This document shows positions 24,351 through 32,812 of a stretch of 64,000 nt of DNA, in pieces (positions within the stretch are counted from its first letter, which is position 1; each line of letters starts with the position of its first letter). The stretch lies in assembly GCF_005217615.1 (NCBI RefSeq), contig NZ_SZNK01000001.1, positions 60,001-124,000 on the forward strand, written 5' to 3'. The notes beneath the pieces are model-generated. The model did no database searches. It saw nothing but the letters and a program-made list of their open reading frames with translations, and was not told where the DNA came from. The translations under genes and the position numbers were made by a program. Origin of the DNA: Brevibacillus antibioticus (GTDB lineage: Bacteria > Bacillota > Bacilli > Brevibacillales > Brevibacillaceae).

Positions 24351-26018
24351 GTGTTAAAACGTACTAAATCGTATGGACTTTCACTAGGAGTGTCATCTAC
24401 CCTTTTGATGACAACTGTATTTGCTCCAGTAGGGGGTGAAATTCTGACGCCAGCCGTACATGCTGCCGAGAAGACGCTTTCGGAGAAAGAGGCAATCGTA
24501 CTTGCCCAGAAGCAGTTGACGATGCTGAGCGAGTATAAGTTTAGAGATGCCCAATTCGTAGACGGCATTGAAATGTTATGGGGAAAATCCATATGGTATA
24601 CCAGGTGGGATAAAGAAAATGGTGGAAGTTTAGGTGTGCAACAGGATGCAACGTCAGGAAAAATATGGAAATACGAGCGTCTTGGGGAAGAACAGGACTT
24701 GGATGCAAATCAAAAGAAACTAACGGAAGATCAGGCGTTTCAAGTGGCGACTCAATTTGTTAAGCAAGTAGCGACAGAAGAAGAACAGAGCCGTTTATCC
24801 AAGCCTAATGAATATCCTGATTCTGACATTTTCTATACGCGCGATAGACAGGGAATAAATGTTAATTTTACTCGTATCGAAAACGGGGTTCCTTTTCTGG
24901 AGAATGGGTTTCGACTGATAGTGGGTAATGATGGAGAAGTGATCTATTTTGAGCGGCGCTGGTCTGAGGGGAAACTTCCAGATGCTTCGAAAGTCATCAA
25001 GATAGCGGAAGCTGAGAAGAAATGGGATGAAGGGGCGTTTCCAACATTTTTGTACAAGGAAATGGCGTCCGTCTCTCGTAAGGAATCTGAACCATACCAG
25101 CTCGTGTATGAATTCCAGAGAATTGACCCGCAGTATGTCGATGCCATCACAGGAAAAATGCTTGATACGTACGGACAGGTTGCCAAAGAAAGGAAGATAC
25201 AACCGTTAGGGAAAACCGTTCCTCCATCCACCGCAGAAAGAAAGCTCATTACGAAAGACGAGGCGCAAAAAATAGCAGAGCAACAACTCAAAAAGCTCCC
25301 CGGTACATATCGTTCGAATGGCAAAAGCTCTGAATCAAGCGAAGGATATGATGAGAACGAAATAAAGAGCTGGTATTTTGAATTTGTTTCGCAACCAGAG
25401 GAGGGCGGAAAGTCAGATACTGTAAAAATAGGGATTAACGACCGTGGTCATTTAGTCCATTACAGTGTGAATGCAAAAATCAGGTTCAACGAAGAGAGCA
25501 AGAAAATAGAAAAGGGTATTACCTGGGAACAAGCACAAGAGAGTGCACGAAAGCTCGTACAAACATTCTATTCCGATCAGTTAGGAATAATATATGCGGT
25601 CGATTACGCTCCAAGTGAGGAAAGGATCAAAGAAATCTGGGAAAATGATGAACCGTATGAGATCGAATATGGCTATCTGATAAACGGCGTACCGGTAGTT
25701 GATACCATCTTTCAAGTCAATGTCGACGCTGAGACAGGGGAAGTAGTGGATCTGTATAACCATCTGTATAACCTTGGACCTTCGGGTGATTCATCTCTTC
25801 CCAAAAATGAAGCTGGTATCGATCTGAATACAGCGAAAAAAGTCGTGAAAGAGAACAAGAAGCTCATGCTCACCTACTTTCATCCAAAAGTAAATGGGAG
25901 CTTTGGAAGAGATAAAATGCTCGAACAACCACTCCTCGTCTATCGTTATGTGGGAGAGAAAGGGATCGTCACAGCAGATGGCAAGTGGCACAGTTCTACC
26001 AAGGAACGAAAGCAGTAG
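24351..26018 (+). CDS. Secreted YcdB/YcdC-domain protein
   Basis: A 555-residue exported protein. The signal peptide (VSSTLLMTTVFAP then TPAVHAAEKT) probably ends at AHA-like VHA-A near residue 38. PepSY/YcdB-type alpha-beta modules follow: a first from about 40-250, a second opening with LITKDEAQKIAEQQLKKLPG near 300, and a third with GYLINGVPVVDTIFQVNVDAETGEVV near 440. Such proteins are common in Bacilli; I do not know a proven function. The GTG at 24351 has GGAGAGGAGAGG upstream. It is alone in its transcription unit. Confidence 0.75.
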   Translation: MLKRTKSYGLSLGVSSTLLMTTVFAPVGGEILTPAVHAAEKTLSEKEAIVLAQKQLTMLSEYKFRDAQFVDGIEMLWGKSIWYTRWDKENGGSLGVQQDATSGKIWKYERLGEEQDLDANQKKLTEDQAFQVATQFVKQVATEEEQSRLSKPNEYPDSDIFYTRDRQGINVNFTRIENGVPFLENGFRLIVGNDGEVIYFERRWSEGKLPDASKVIKIAEAEKKWDEGAFPTFLYKEMASVSRKESEPYQLVYEFQRIDPQYVDAITGKMLDTYGQVAKERKIQPLGKTVPPSTAERKLITKDEAQKIAEQQLKKLPGTYRSNGKSSESSEGYDENEIKSWYFEFVSQPEEGGKSDTVKIGINDRGHLVHYSVNAKIRFNEESKKIEKGITWEQAQESARKLVQTFYSDQLGIIYAVDYAPSEERIKEIWENDEPYEIEYGYLINGVPVVDTIFQVNVDAETGEVVDLYNHLYNLGPSGDSSLPKNEAGIDLNTAKKVVKENKKLMLTYFHPKVNGSFGRDKMLEQPLLVYRYVGEKGIVTADGKWHSSTKERKQ

Positions 26019-26159
26019 CCGAGTGAGTGGCTCAAGCCAGACCGCATGAATACCCTTGCCGACATTCCTGCGAAAATTTATGAAACCTTGTCTTTGGTTC
26101 CCGGACACTTTTTGTTAAAGTAAACAGGAAAGCATTTTTGACAGCGGAGGGGAACAAGA

Positions 26160-27149
26160 CTGGGCTTTCTCAAGTTTAAAATTGGTTATCGTACGTTAAA
26201 AACTGCCATTGGAACGGCTATCTCGATTCTGATCGCCCAGCAGCTAGGCTTGATGTTTGCTTCTTCTGCGGGGATCATTACGATCTTGTGTATTCAAGTA
26301 ACAGTGAAGCAATCGTTTCAGACAGCGTGGAATCGGATTCTGGCCAGTTTATTGGGTCTGGGAATCGGTGTTTGTCTTTTTTCCTTTATGGGTTATACGC
26401 CGGTTGCCATTCTCCTTTTCATTTTGCTTTTCTTGCCGCTCGCGGTGCGTTTTGGCATTCAGGAAGGCTTTGTCAACAGCATGGTTGTGCTCTTGCATCT
26501 GTATTCTTCCAAGAGAATCGACGGGATGCTATTGCTGAATGAGGTCGCATTGCTCGTTATCGGTGTGGGCGTAGCCCTATTGGTCAATCTGTACATGCCG
26601 AGTCTCGATAAAGAGCTAAAAGGGATGCAAGTGAAGGTGGAAAAGCTGTTCAGCAAAATCTTGCGGGAGTTCTGCTACTACTTGCGTCATGGAGAAAGTG
26701 ATTGGGACGGGAGGGAATTGATTGAAACAACAGGGGTACTAGAAACGGCGACTCGCTTAGCCTCGCGAGATGTTGGCAATCGATTAGGCCGCCGCAACGA
26801 TTCGTACTACGAGTATTTTGTGATGCGACAAAAGCAGTTCGAGCTATTGGAACGCATGATGCCGATCGTCTCTTCCTTGGATCATCAGGTAACAGAGAGC
26901 CTTCGGATCGCAGATTTTCTCGAGCGAATCAGCGACTCGGTGCACCCGGGCAATACCGCCTACCGCTTTATCGACCAACTGCGCGTGATGCAAGAGGAGA
27001 TCAAGGCAGCAGATTTACCGCGAACACGAGAGGAATTTGAGACGCGTGCCTCGCTGTTTTACCTTCTTCGAGAGATTGAGAGCTATTTGTTCATCAAGCA
27101 TGAGCTAGGAAAGAACAGGGACGAAAAGGCTCAAGCGGCAAAGAGTTAG
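26160..27149 (+). CDS. Aromatic-acid-exporter-like membrane protein (DUF939), apparent CTG start
   Basis: A 329-residue protein with an N-terminal membrane domain (four to five segments, residues about 15-135) and a cytosolic helical C-terminus. It matches Bacillus YqjA/YgaE-type proteins: GYRTLKTAIGTAISILIAQQLG and SAGIITILCIQVTVKQSF are the conserved start of this family. The first ATG (26250) would remove that block. An in-frame stop at 26139 leaves only CTG at 26160, which sits 7 bases after GGAGGGG, so I assign CTG as the start. Confidence 0.75.
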   Translation: MGFLKFKIGYRTLKTAIGTAISILIAQQLGLMFASSAGIITILCIQVTVKQSFQTAWNRILASLLGLGIGVCLFSFMGYTPVAILLFILLFLPLAVRFGIQEGFVNSMVVLLHLYSSKRIDGMLLLNEVALLVIGVGVALLVNLYMPSLDKELKGMQVKVEKLFSKILREFCYYLRHGESDWDGRELIETTGVLETATRLASRDVGNRLGRRNDSYYEYFVMRQKQFELLERMMPIVSSLDHQVTESLRIADFLERISDSVHPGNTAYRFIDQLRVMQEEIKAADLPRTREEFETRASLFYLLREIESYLFIKHELGKNRDEKAQAAKS

Positions 27150-27197
27150 AGAAGCAACAGTACGTAACAATGAAAGAGTTGCAGAATATCAAAGGAA

Positions 27198-27228
27198 GGG
27201 CTGCGAATACTTTTCGCAGTCTTTTTTG
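27198..27228 (+). terminator. Rho-independent terminator
   Basis: CTGCGAA (27201-27207) pairs with TTCGCAG (27213-27219) and is followed by TCTTTTTT. Confidence 0.8.
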
Positions 27229-27305
27229 ATTTTCGGTAAAAACTCCGTGAACTTTTCATTAAAATCAAAAAAATGCATCGTTGTCCTAGTACGTTTCTGA
27301 GCTTA

Positions 27306-27324
27306 CTTGTATACCGTGTACAAG
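27306..27324. promoter_or_regulatory. 19-bp palindrome upstream of the spore-coat-like/glycosyltransferase cluster
   Basis: CTTGTATACCGTGTACAAG is palindromic at 8 of 9 pairs around a central C. It contains the GTATAC-N-GTGTAC core also found at 3763-3775 and resembles the B. subtilis GntR operator half-sites (CTTGTA/TACAAG). It lies 50 bases before the first gene of the cluster. Confidence 0.45.
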
Positions 27325-27374
27325 CGGCGAAAAATAAATCAAAAGAGTAGGATCAAGGAGATGAGAGTGACCAG

Positions 27375-27749
27375 ATGAAATTAATTGTGAATGAAAAAGA
27401 GTTGAAAGAGTATTTTCAAGGGCTCCGGCGTCTTGTTTGGGGAAAAGACCAAAGAGACGAAAAAGTCGAAAATGACAAGGAAGAAGCTATTCGCTGTTCG
27501 CTTCGCAAAGAGCTGTACGCAGAAGAGTTCGCCGCCTTTCTGCATGAAAACCACAGTGATTTGCGACAAGATTCTTTTCGAAAAGTGCTGCTGCGCTATT
27601 TGTATAAAACCGTAGAACTGGGAACAGATGCCGGAAGTGTCACAGGAATCCTGATTGAGGTTGGCCAGGACTATGCTGAAATCTTAGAGCCAAGCAGTTC
27701 ACGTGTGCTGATTAGTTTCAAGCAAATTAACTATATTCATGAGGTGTAG
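27375..27749 (+). CDS. Hypothetical protein with C-terminal small beta-barrel-like segment
   Basis: A 124-residue protein. The N-terminal half is charged and helical (KELKEYFQGLRRLVWGKDQRDEKVENDKEEA). The C-terminal part, VTGILIEVGQDYAEILE...VLISFKQINYI, resembles the short beta-barrel found in DUF2642/spore-coat-associated proteins. CAAGGAGATGAG precedes the ATG. It is followed 14 bases later by another protein with the same kind of segment. I do not recognise a function. Confidence 0.6.
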   Translation: MKLIVNEKELKEYFQGLRRLVWGKDQRDEKVENDKEEAIRCSLRKELYAEEFAAFLHENHSDLRQDSFRKVLLRYLYKTVELGTDAGSVTGILIEVGQDYAEILEPSSSRVLISFKQINYIHEV

Positions 27750-27763
27750 GGAGGAGAAGACAA

Positions 27764-27976
27764 ATGAACTTTGTACAGAAATTGAGATTGTCTATAGGAG
27801 ATAATGTTCAAGTCGTAACCGGATTCGACGTGACTACCGGTGAGTTGGTCGATGTGACCAATTCGACATTAACCGTGCTTACACCAGGTGAGCCAGGCTA
27901 TGGCGATAAACAAGTAGTCTTTCAAATCAATCGCATCACGTATGCGCGCTTTTATGGCAGACCGGCAAGGGAGTAG
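27764..27976 (+). CDS. Small beta-barrel-like hypothetical protein
   Basis: A 70-residue protein built mostly of predicted strands: IGDNVQVVTGFDVTTGELVDV, STLTVL and QVVFQINRITYARF. The layout resembles the C-terminus of the preceding gene product, which suggests paired or interacting proteins. GGGAGGAGAAGA lies before the ATG. It ends 7 bases before the chosen glycosyltransferase start, so it is part of the same operon. Confidence 0.6.
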   Translation: MNFVQKLRLSIGDNVQVVTGFDVTTGELVDVTNSTLTVLTPGEPGYGDKQVVFQINRITYARFYGRPARE

Positions 27977-27983
27977 GGGCCAC

Positions 27984-29462
27984 GTGCCCCTATCCATTCT
28001 AATTCCTGCCATGTTTGGGACAGCCCATCTGCCAAAGCTGATCGCCGCATGTAAACAGCTTGCACCTCTGGAGATCATCGTGATTTCGAAAAGGGCCCTG
28101 GAGCTTGGCTCCGGTGTTCGGATCGTTCTTACAGAGGCAGTTGAGAATCTTTTCTCATGGCGGAGAGAGGCTGCCAAGCATGCAAGAGGGAATGTCCTGC
28201 TTTTTCTCGGCGAAGAACAAATCGATTCGCTGTCTGGATTGCAGCGCTTTTTATTCCCGATTATCTATGGAAATGCCCAGGTCGTTTTGCCACAGCAGGA
28301 TTTTCGAAACAGAAGGCTGACAAAACCGAGACCTATCCACAGTTTTTCCCTGCTGATAAATAACCTCTTCGGTCGCTCTGATCTACGTGAAGCTTCCTTG
28401 CTGGACACACCTCACGCGATGACCAGAGAGGCACTTTCCAAAATCGGAGTGGAACAGTTGGCACAGCCTACCCAAGCGCACAAGCGGGCGGTTATGAGCG
28501 GGCTGTCCATTTCCGCGCAAGCCTTTGGAACGGGGACGGAAGAGCGGATGTTTTTGCCACAGCTTCACGGTTCGTTGCTCAAAGAGCTCTCCTTGTACGA
28601 AAAGCTGGTGATTGCCGAACACCTTGATCTCGTCTCGTGTCTTCCATTTCGCGGCGGACTGTCCGATGGAGGCCGGCGAAGAGATATAGCAGAGAATGTG
28701 AGCGGCAAAAACAGTAGTATGACTGTTACGCAGATAGGGAAATGGCCCTTGCGACGAACAACTCTTTACGGTGCGAAAACGGTATCCGCGATCATTCCAG
28801 CCCGTAACGAGGCAGCGACGATCCAGCAAGTGATCCGGGAAGTTCTTCGACTGGACCCTGCTGAAATTATCGTGGTTGTCAATGGCTCGGTTGATCAAAC
28901 AGCACAGCTTGCCCGTGAATGCGGCGTGACGACCGTAGAGTTCCCACATGCATTGGGCGTAGATACAGGACGGGCGATTGGTGCAAGTCTGTCGAAAGGC
29001 GACATCCTGTTGTTTGTCGATGCGGATATGATTATGCCCGTCCATGATCTGTACCCATTTGTTCTCGCTTGCGAGGGCGGCGTGGATGTAGCCCTGAATG
29101 ATGTTTCTGTATTTTTGAATCAGCCTTATGCAGACAATGTCTTTGTGGCTTGCCGCCAAGCGCTCAACTTGGCTTTGAATCGTAAGGATTTGGGGATCGG
29201 GTCTATGGTGACCGTCCCCTTTGCCTTACGCAGGGAAGCGGTTGCTCCGCTCGGGTGGCCCATACTGCTTTGCCCGCCAAAAGCACAAGCAGCATACGCC
29301 CAGGCAGGTGTAAAGATGGAGTTGGTTCATCAGGTGAACAGCTTCACCTTCAACCGAATCCGGCCAGAAAAACACTTCGCCAGCGCTGGAATGCCCCCTG
29401 CCGTCGAACAGATTGCGGGTGACCACGTGGAAGCCTTGCAGTTTCTGGCCAAAGGACGGTAA
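27984..29462 (+). CDS. Two-domain family 2 glycosyltransferase-like protein
   Basis: A 492-residue protein. The N-terminal about 200 residues start like a GT2 fold (PLSILIPAMFG, IIVISKRALELGSG) but lack a clear DxD motif. The C-terminal half is a better GT2 domain: VSAIIPARNEAATIQQVIREV, IIVVVNGSVDQTAQLA and FVDADMIMP (DxD). The GTG at 27984 is preferred because GGGAGTAGGGG precedes it and it opens directly on the fold; ATGs at 27942 and 27954 would overlap the upstream gene and have no site. It probably adds sugars in the cell-surface or spore glycan made by this cluster. Confidence 0.7.
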   Translation: MPLSILIPAMFGTAHLPKLIAACKQLAPLEIIVISKRALELGSGVRIVLTEAVENLFSWRREAAKHARGNVLLFLGEEQIDSLSGLQRFLFPIIYGNAQVVLPQQDFRNRRLTKPRPIHSFSLLINNLFGRSDLREASLLDTPHAMTREALSKIGVEQLAQPTQAHKRAVMSGLSISAQAFGTGTEERMFLPQLHGSLLKELSLYEKLVIAEHLDLVSCLPFRGGLSDGGRRRDIAENVSGKNSSMTVTQIGKWPLRRTTLYGAKTVSAIIPARNEAATIQQVIREVLRLDPAEIIVVVNGSVDQTAQLARECGVTTVEFPHALGVDTGRAIGASLSKGDILLFVDADMIMPVHDLYPFVLACEGGVDVALNDVSVFLNQPYADNVFVACRQALNLALNRKDLGIGSMVTVPFALRREAVAPLGWPILLCPPKAQAAYAQAGVKMELVHQVNSFTFNRIRPEKHFASAGMPPAVEQIAGDHVEALQFLAKGR

Positions 29463-29508
29463 CGAGGATGAGATGTGAAAACAAGAAGACTGGAAGGAGG
29501 AAAAGAAT

Positions 29509-30216
29509 TTGGCAAAAGAGAGAATAGAAGGTCTGGTAAGTGTCGTCATTACCAATTTCAACAGGGCTGCTTATATACGTGAATGCTTGGATAGCATCCT
29601 CCAGCAAACCTATGAGAATTGGGAGATTGTCCTGATCGATGATGCATCGACAGATCATTCCGTTGAAGTGGCCAGAGAATGGCTGGAAGAGAGTAAAAGG
29701 TTTTTTCCAAGAGAGAATCAGGTGCTGATTCATGAGCTCCCTCGTAATATTGGTTTTTCGGGTGCGATCAATGTCGGGCATTACCTGAGCAGAGGCGAGT
29801 TCATCGCGATTCAGGACTCGGATGATTTCTCCCATATCCTGCGTCTTTCGCGGCAGGTTGAATATTTGAAAAACCATCCTCAGATCGATTTGGTTGGTAC
29901 GAACTACTATGCGTTTTCGGCCGATCATCCGGAAAAAAAGCAGCTCGCTGGATGGATCAAGTACGGTGATGACATTCGCAAAGTATACGGAAACGGGGGA
30001 CACTGCGTCTGTCACGGAACCTGCATGTTTCGAGGGCGATTGTTTGACCAGATTGGTGGCCCGACACGCCGGATTGAGGGTGCAGAAGACTACGAATTTA
30101 TCGCTAAAGCTTTGAATGCGAGAGCAGGCGTGAACAATATAGCAGAAGCATTGTATTATTACCGGACCCACGCTGAGCAGCGTTCGGCCCACTATTATCG
30201 GAAGAAGGGAGGGTAA
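29509..30216 (+). CDS. Family 2 glycosyltransferase
   Basis: A 235-residue GT-A enzyme. It has VSVVITNFNRAAYIRECLDSIL, the nucleotide-binding IDDASTDHS and the metal-binding QDSDDFSH (DxD region), then a GTCMFRG acceptor-side motif. The TTG start at 29509 has GGAGGAAAAG 8 bases upstream. It is followed 4 bases later by the next gene. Confidence 0.85.
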   Translation: MAKERIEGLVSVVITNFNRAAYIRECLDSILQQTYENWEIVLIDDASTDHSVEVAREWLEESKRFFPRENQVLIHELPRNIGFSGAINVGHYLSRGEFIAIQDSDDFSHILRLSRQVEYLKNHPQIDLVGTNYYAFSADHPEKKQLAGWIKYGDDIRKVYGNGGHCVCHGTCMFRGRLFDQIGGPTRRIEGAEDYEFIAKALNARAGVNNIAEALYYYRTHAEQRSAHYYRKKGG

Positions 30217-30220
30217 AAAG

Positions 30221-32404
30221 TTGACTAGCAGTAATGATCGGATATTGATGGTACTGGACAGTTTGAGGACAGGCGGAACGGAGACACATGTTCTTAGCAT
30301 GGGGAAAGCATTGAGGAAAAAAGGCGCCCAACTGTTTTATGCAGGTGGTAATGGCCCCTTCTACCAAGAATTTGTTGATGCAGGCTTTTTGGTTGAACCG
30401 ATAGAATCCGCTCGTGAGCCGCTTTCGGCACGCAGACAGCATCTGATCGAATGTTACCGTGCGTGTATGAAGAAGCATCGTATTACCATCGTCCATGTGC
30501 ATCAAACGCCATCAGGCTTTCTTGCCGCTACGGCAGCCAATGAGCTCGGCATTCCTGTCGTGTTCACCTTGCATGGAACGTACTACCCAAAGGATGAGGC
30601 GATAAAAGTAGCCCAGCGCAGCTCCGCTGTTATCAGTGTGAGTAAACCTGTCCAACTATTCTGGCAAAAGCGTGGGGTAAAGACCACACTCATTTCCAAT
30701 GGGATTGATATGGAAGAGTTTCAGTCAGGCTCAACAAGTAGGGCTGATGTGCCGTCTTTGCCGCCTGATGCCACAGTGGTTACGTACGTGAGCCGGTTGG
30801 CTTGGCAAAAAGCGACGGTGTGCAACATGGTATTGCGGGCAACAAAAACACTCCGGGGTGAAATCCCCAACCTGCATATCGTGGTGGTGGGTTCGGGTGC
30901 GCAAGCCATTCATGTTCATGAGCTGGCAAAAGTGCTGAATAAAGCCGCAGGGCAGCCCTATATTCACATTGTGGGGGAGCAAACCGATGTCCGGCCGTTT
31001 TACGCAATCAGTGATTTGGTGATTGGGACTGGGAGGGTCGCACTCGAAGCGATGGCGTGCGGAAAGCCCGTGCTTGCGATTGGGAATCACGGCTACGTCG
31101 GTTTGGTGGAACCTTCGTCTTACGAGTTGGCTTGGGACTGTTACTTCGGTGACCACTCCTCTGTGCAGAAGCCGTCTCCTCCGTTGATCGACAGTGCTCT
31201 GCGCCAAGCATGTAGCGACCGGAGTCAATTGAAGGAAATAGGAGGTCAAGGAAGGGCGTGGGTTCAAAATCAGTTTCCTATCACGCAAAAATGTGACTCC
31301 TTGCTTACTATTTATGCGCAAATAAAGAATGGAGGGGGGGCGACAAGCATGAAAAAAATATTGTACGTCGGTTGGTTAGGATTCAACAATTTGGGCGACG
31401 AGCTGATGTGGCATGCCTTTTACGATTTGTCTTGCAAATACCTCGACCCTACACAATACAAGGTAATACCTTCCTTGCCCGGGGTTGATCTGAAGGATTT
31501 AAGCGAGTATGACACCGTCGTTTTGGGGGGAGGATCGCTTCTCATCCCTGGATATGTGGATGTAGCTTATCGTGCTGTTGAACAGAAAAAAAATCTTTGG
31601 GTCTGGGGAAGCGGATTCGACTCACAAGATCGAGTCGAGCTGGATTCTTCCGGCAGAATGACGAGCAAGCTGATAAATGGCCAAGATAAAATGAGCCACA
31701 TGCTGCAAAAAATCACCGAGCACGCGACGTTTTTTGGTGTACGCGGACCACTTACACGCCAATACCTCCAGCAAGCGGGAGTAGGAGATAAGGCAGCGAT
31801 TAGCGGAGACCCGGGGATGCTGCTTCTCCCTGCATCATTGCCAATAGTTGTAGATAAAAACAAGCGACCGACGATTGGCATCAACTGGGGCACTTCCTAT
31901 AACCGGATTTATGGGAAAAACGAGACCGCAGTAGAGGATGCGCTGGCGCATGCAGCCAAGAAGCTAATCCAGGCAGGCTACGATATCCACTTGCTCACCA
32001 TGTGGGGACCGGATCGGGAAGCCATTAAAAGACTGTACAACAAAATCAACGATCCAGCGCATACGATTCTCGACCTTGAGCTGCACGATCATACGCAAAT
32101 GCTGCAGCTGATGAAGGGCTTTCAAGCGACGATCAACTTTAAGTTGCATGCCAATGTGCTGAGTGCCGCTGCGGGTGTTCCGTTCGTTTGTTTGGCGTAT
32201 CGCATCAAGGGCATTGACTTCGCTTATTCACTGGATCTCCCGGAGCTCATCGTGCCAACAGACGAGCCGCGATTAGGTGAACGAATTCTTTCCTGCACCT
32301 GGGAGGCCATCGCACGCAAGGAGCAGATCACAGCAAAATTGGCTGCGAGTCAGAAAAAAATGATCGAGAATTTGGAGCTGCCGTTCATTCAGGGCTTGTT
32401 GTAA
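30221..32404 (+). CDS. Glycosyltransferase family 4 - polysaccharide pyruvyl transferase fusion
   Basis: A 727-residue composite. Residues 1 to about 370 are a GT4 enzyme (LRTGGTETHVLSMGKALRKKG, VHVHQTPSG, SNGIDMEEF, GRVALEAMACGKPVLA). Residues 377-727 are a CsaB-like polysaccharide pyruvyl transferase (MKKILYVGWLGFNNLGDELM, VLGGGSLLIPGY, FGVRGPLTRQYL, KLHANVLSAAAGVPFVCLAYRIKG). The junction holds a G7 tract (31334-31340), an SD-like GGAGGGGGGG and an in-frame ATG at 31349. With one G fewer the GT4 frame would stop at a TGA overlapping that ATG. So the fusion may come from a one-base indel, and the second domain can probably be translated alone. Confidence 0.85.
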   Translation: MTSSNDRILMVLDSLRTGGTETHVLSMGKALRKKGAQLFYAGGNGPFYQEFVDAGFLVEPIESAREPLSARRQHLIECYRACMKKHRITIVHVHQTPSGFLAATAANELGIPVVFTLHGTYYPKDEAIKVAQRSSAVISVSKPVQLFWQKRGVKTTLISNGIDMEEFQSGSTSRADVPSLPPDATVVTYVSRLAWQKATVCNMVLRATKTLRGEIPNLHIVVVGSGAQAIHVHELAKVLNKAAGQPYIHIVGEQTDVRPFYAISDLVIGTGRVALEAMACGKPVLAIGNHGYVGLVEPSSYELAWDCYFGDHSSVQKPSPPLIDSALRQACSDRSQLKEIGGQGRAWVQNQFPITQKCDSLLTIYAQIKNGGGATSMKKILYVGWLGFNNLGDELMWHAFYDLSCKYLDPTQYKVIPSLPGVDLKDLSEYDTVVLGGGSLLIPGYVDVAYRAVEQKKNLWVWGSGFDSQDRVELDSSGRMTSKLINGQDKMSHMLQKITEHATFFGVRGPLTRQYLQQAGVGDKAAISGDPGMLLLPASLPIVVDKNKRPTIGINWGTSYNRIYGKNETAVEDALAHAAKKLIQAGYDIHLLTMWGPDREAIKRLYNKINDPAHTILDLELHDHTQMLQLMKGFQATINFKLHANVLSAAAGVPFVCLAYRIKGIDFAYSLDLPELIVPTDEPRLGERILSCTWEAIARKEQITAKLAASQKKMIENLELPFIQGLL
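31331..31351 (+). promoter_or_regulatory. Internal ribosome-binding site and start at the fusion junction
   Basis: GGAGGGGGGG (31331-31340) lies 8 bases before ATG (31349-31351), which begins the pyruvyl transferase domain. This is a complete initiation region inside the fused reading frame. Confidence 0.65.
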
Positions 32405-32424
32405 GGCCATTTGTACAAAAAGAT

Positions 32425-32457
32425 GAGGGGACCTGTGGATTCGCTACAGGTCCCCTC
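32425..32457. terminator. Strong hairpin between convergent genes
   Basis: GAGGGGACCTGT (32425-32436) and ACAGGTCCCCTC (32446-32457) form a perfect 12-bp stem. On the minus strand it is followed by ATCTTTTTG, so it serves as terminator for sspH, and it can also end the glycosyltransferase transcript. Confidence 0.75.
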
Positions 32458-32478
32458 CATCGTTGATCGTGACAAAAA

Positions 32479-32667
32479 TCAGTACTCACCGTGCTCCCGC
32501 AAGCTGGCTACAGGAACGCTCATCTCCTGATCCGGCTGGCTGAGCGGGTAAATTCTCGCCATGTCGTTGTCATCATCGATGTGCTGGATGTATACGGGCA
32601 TTCCATCGCAGGTCACATTCGCCATGACGGGCGAAGCGGCGATTTCTTTCGCGCGCTGTTTATTCAT
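32479..32667 (-). CDS. sspH: H-type small acid-soluble spore protein
   Basis: A 62-residue SspH-family protein, which coats DNA or adds to the minor SASP pool in the forespore. The family pattern is clear: MNKQRAKEIAASPVMANVT, VYIQHID and ARIYPL...VPVASLREH. CAGGAGGA precedes the ATG. A sigma-G-type promoter lies upstream, consistent with forespore expression. Confidence 0.9.
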   Translation of the reverse strand: MNKQRAKEIAASPVMANVTCDGMPVYIQHIDDDNDMARIYPLSQPDQEMSVPVASLREHGEY

Positions 32668-32697
32668 TTTTATTCCTCCTGTCAGTTGTAATAGCTT

Positions 32698-32728
32698 TAA
32701 TATGTACGTCAGCCGAACGCAGTATACT
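32698..32728 (-). promoter_or_regulatory. Sigma-G-like promoter of sspH
   Basis: On the minus strand AGTATA (32728-32723) is followed after 18 bases by CATATTA (32704-32698), close to the forespore consensus TGNATA-N18-CATNNTA. It is 31 bases upstream of the start codon. Confidence 0.5.
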
Positions 32729-32778
32729 TTTTACCGCTGTTGACATTCCCTAAAATATGTAATAAATTGAAGGGGAAA

Positions 32779-32798
32779 TTACTACGAAATCGTACTAA
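32779..32798. promoter_or_regulatory. Operator of the MarR-type regulator, copy 1
   Basis: TTACTACGAAATCGTACTAA is a near palindrome (TACGA-AA-TCGTA core). It overlaps the region just before the ribosome-binding site of the marR-type gene. An almost identical copy lies before the ArsA-like gene, so autoregulation plus control of that gene is likely. Confidence 0.65.
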
Positions 32799-32812
32799 AA
32801 GGAGTCACCGGT

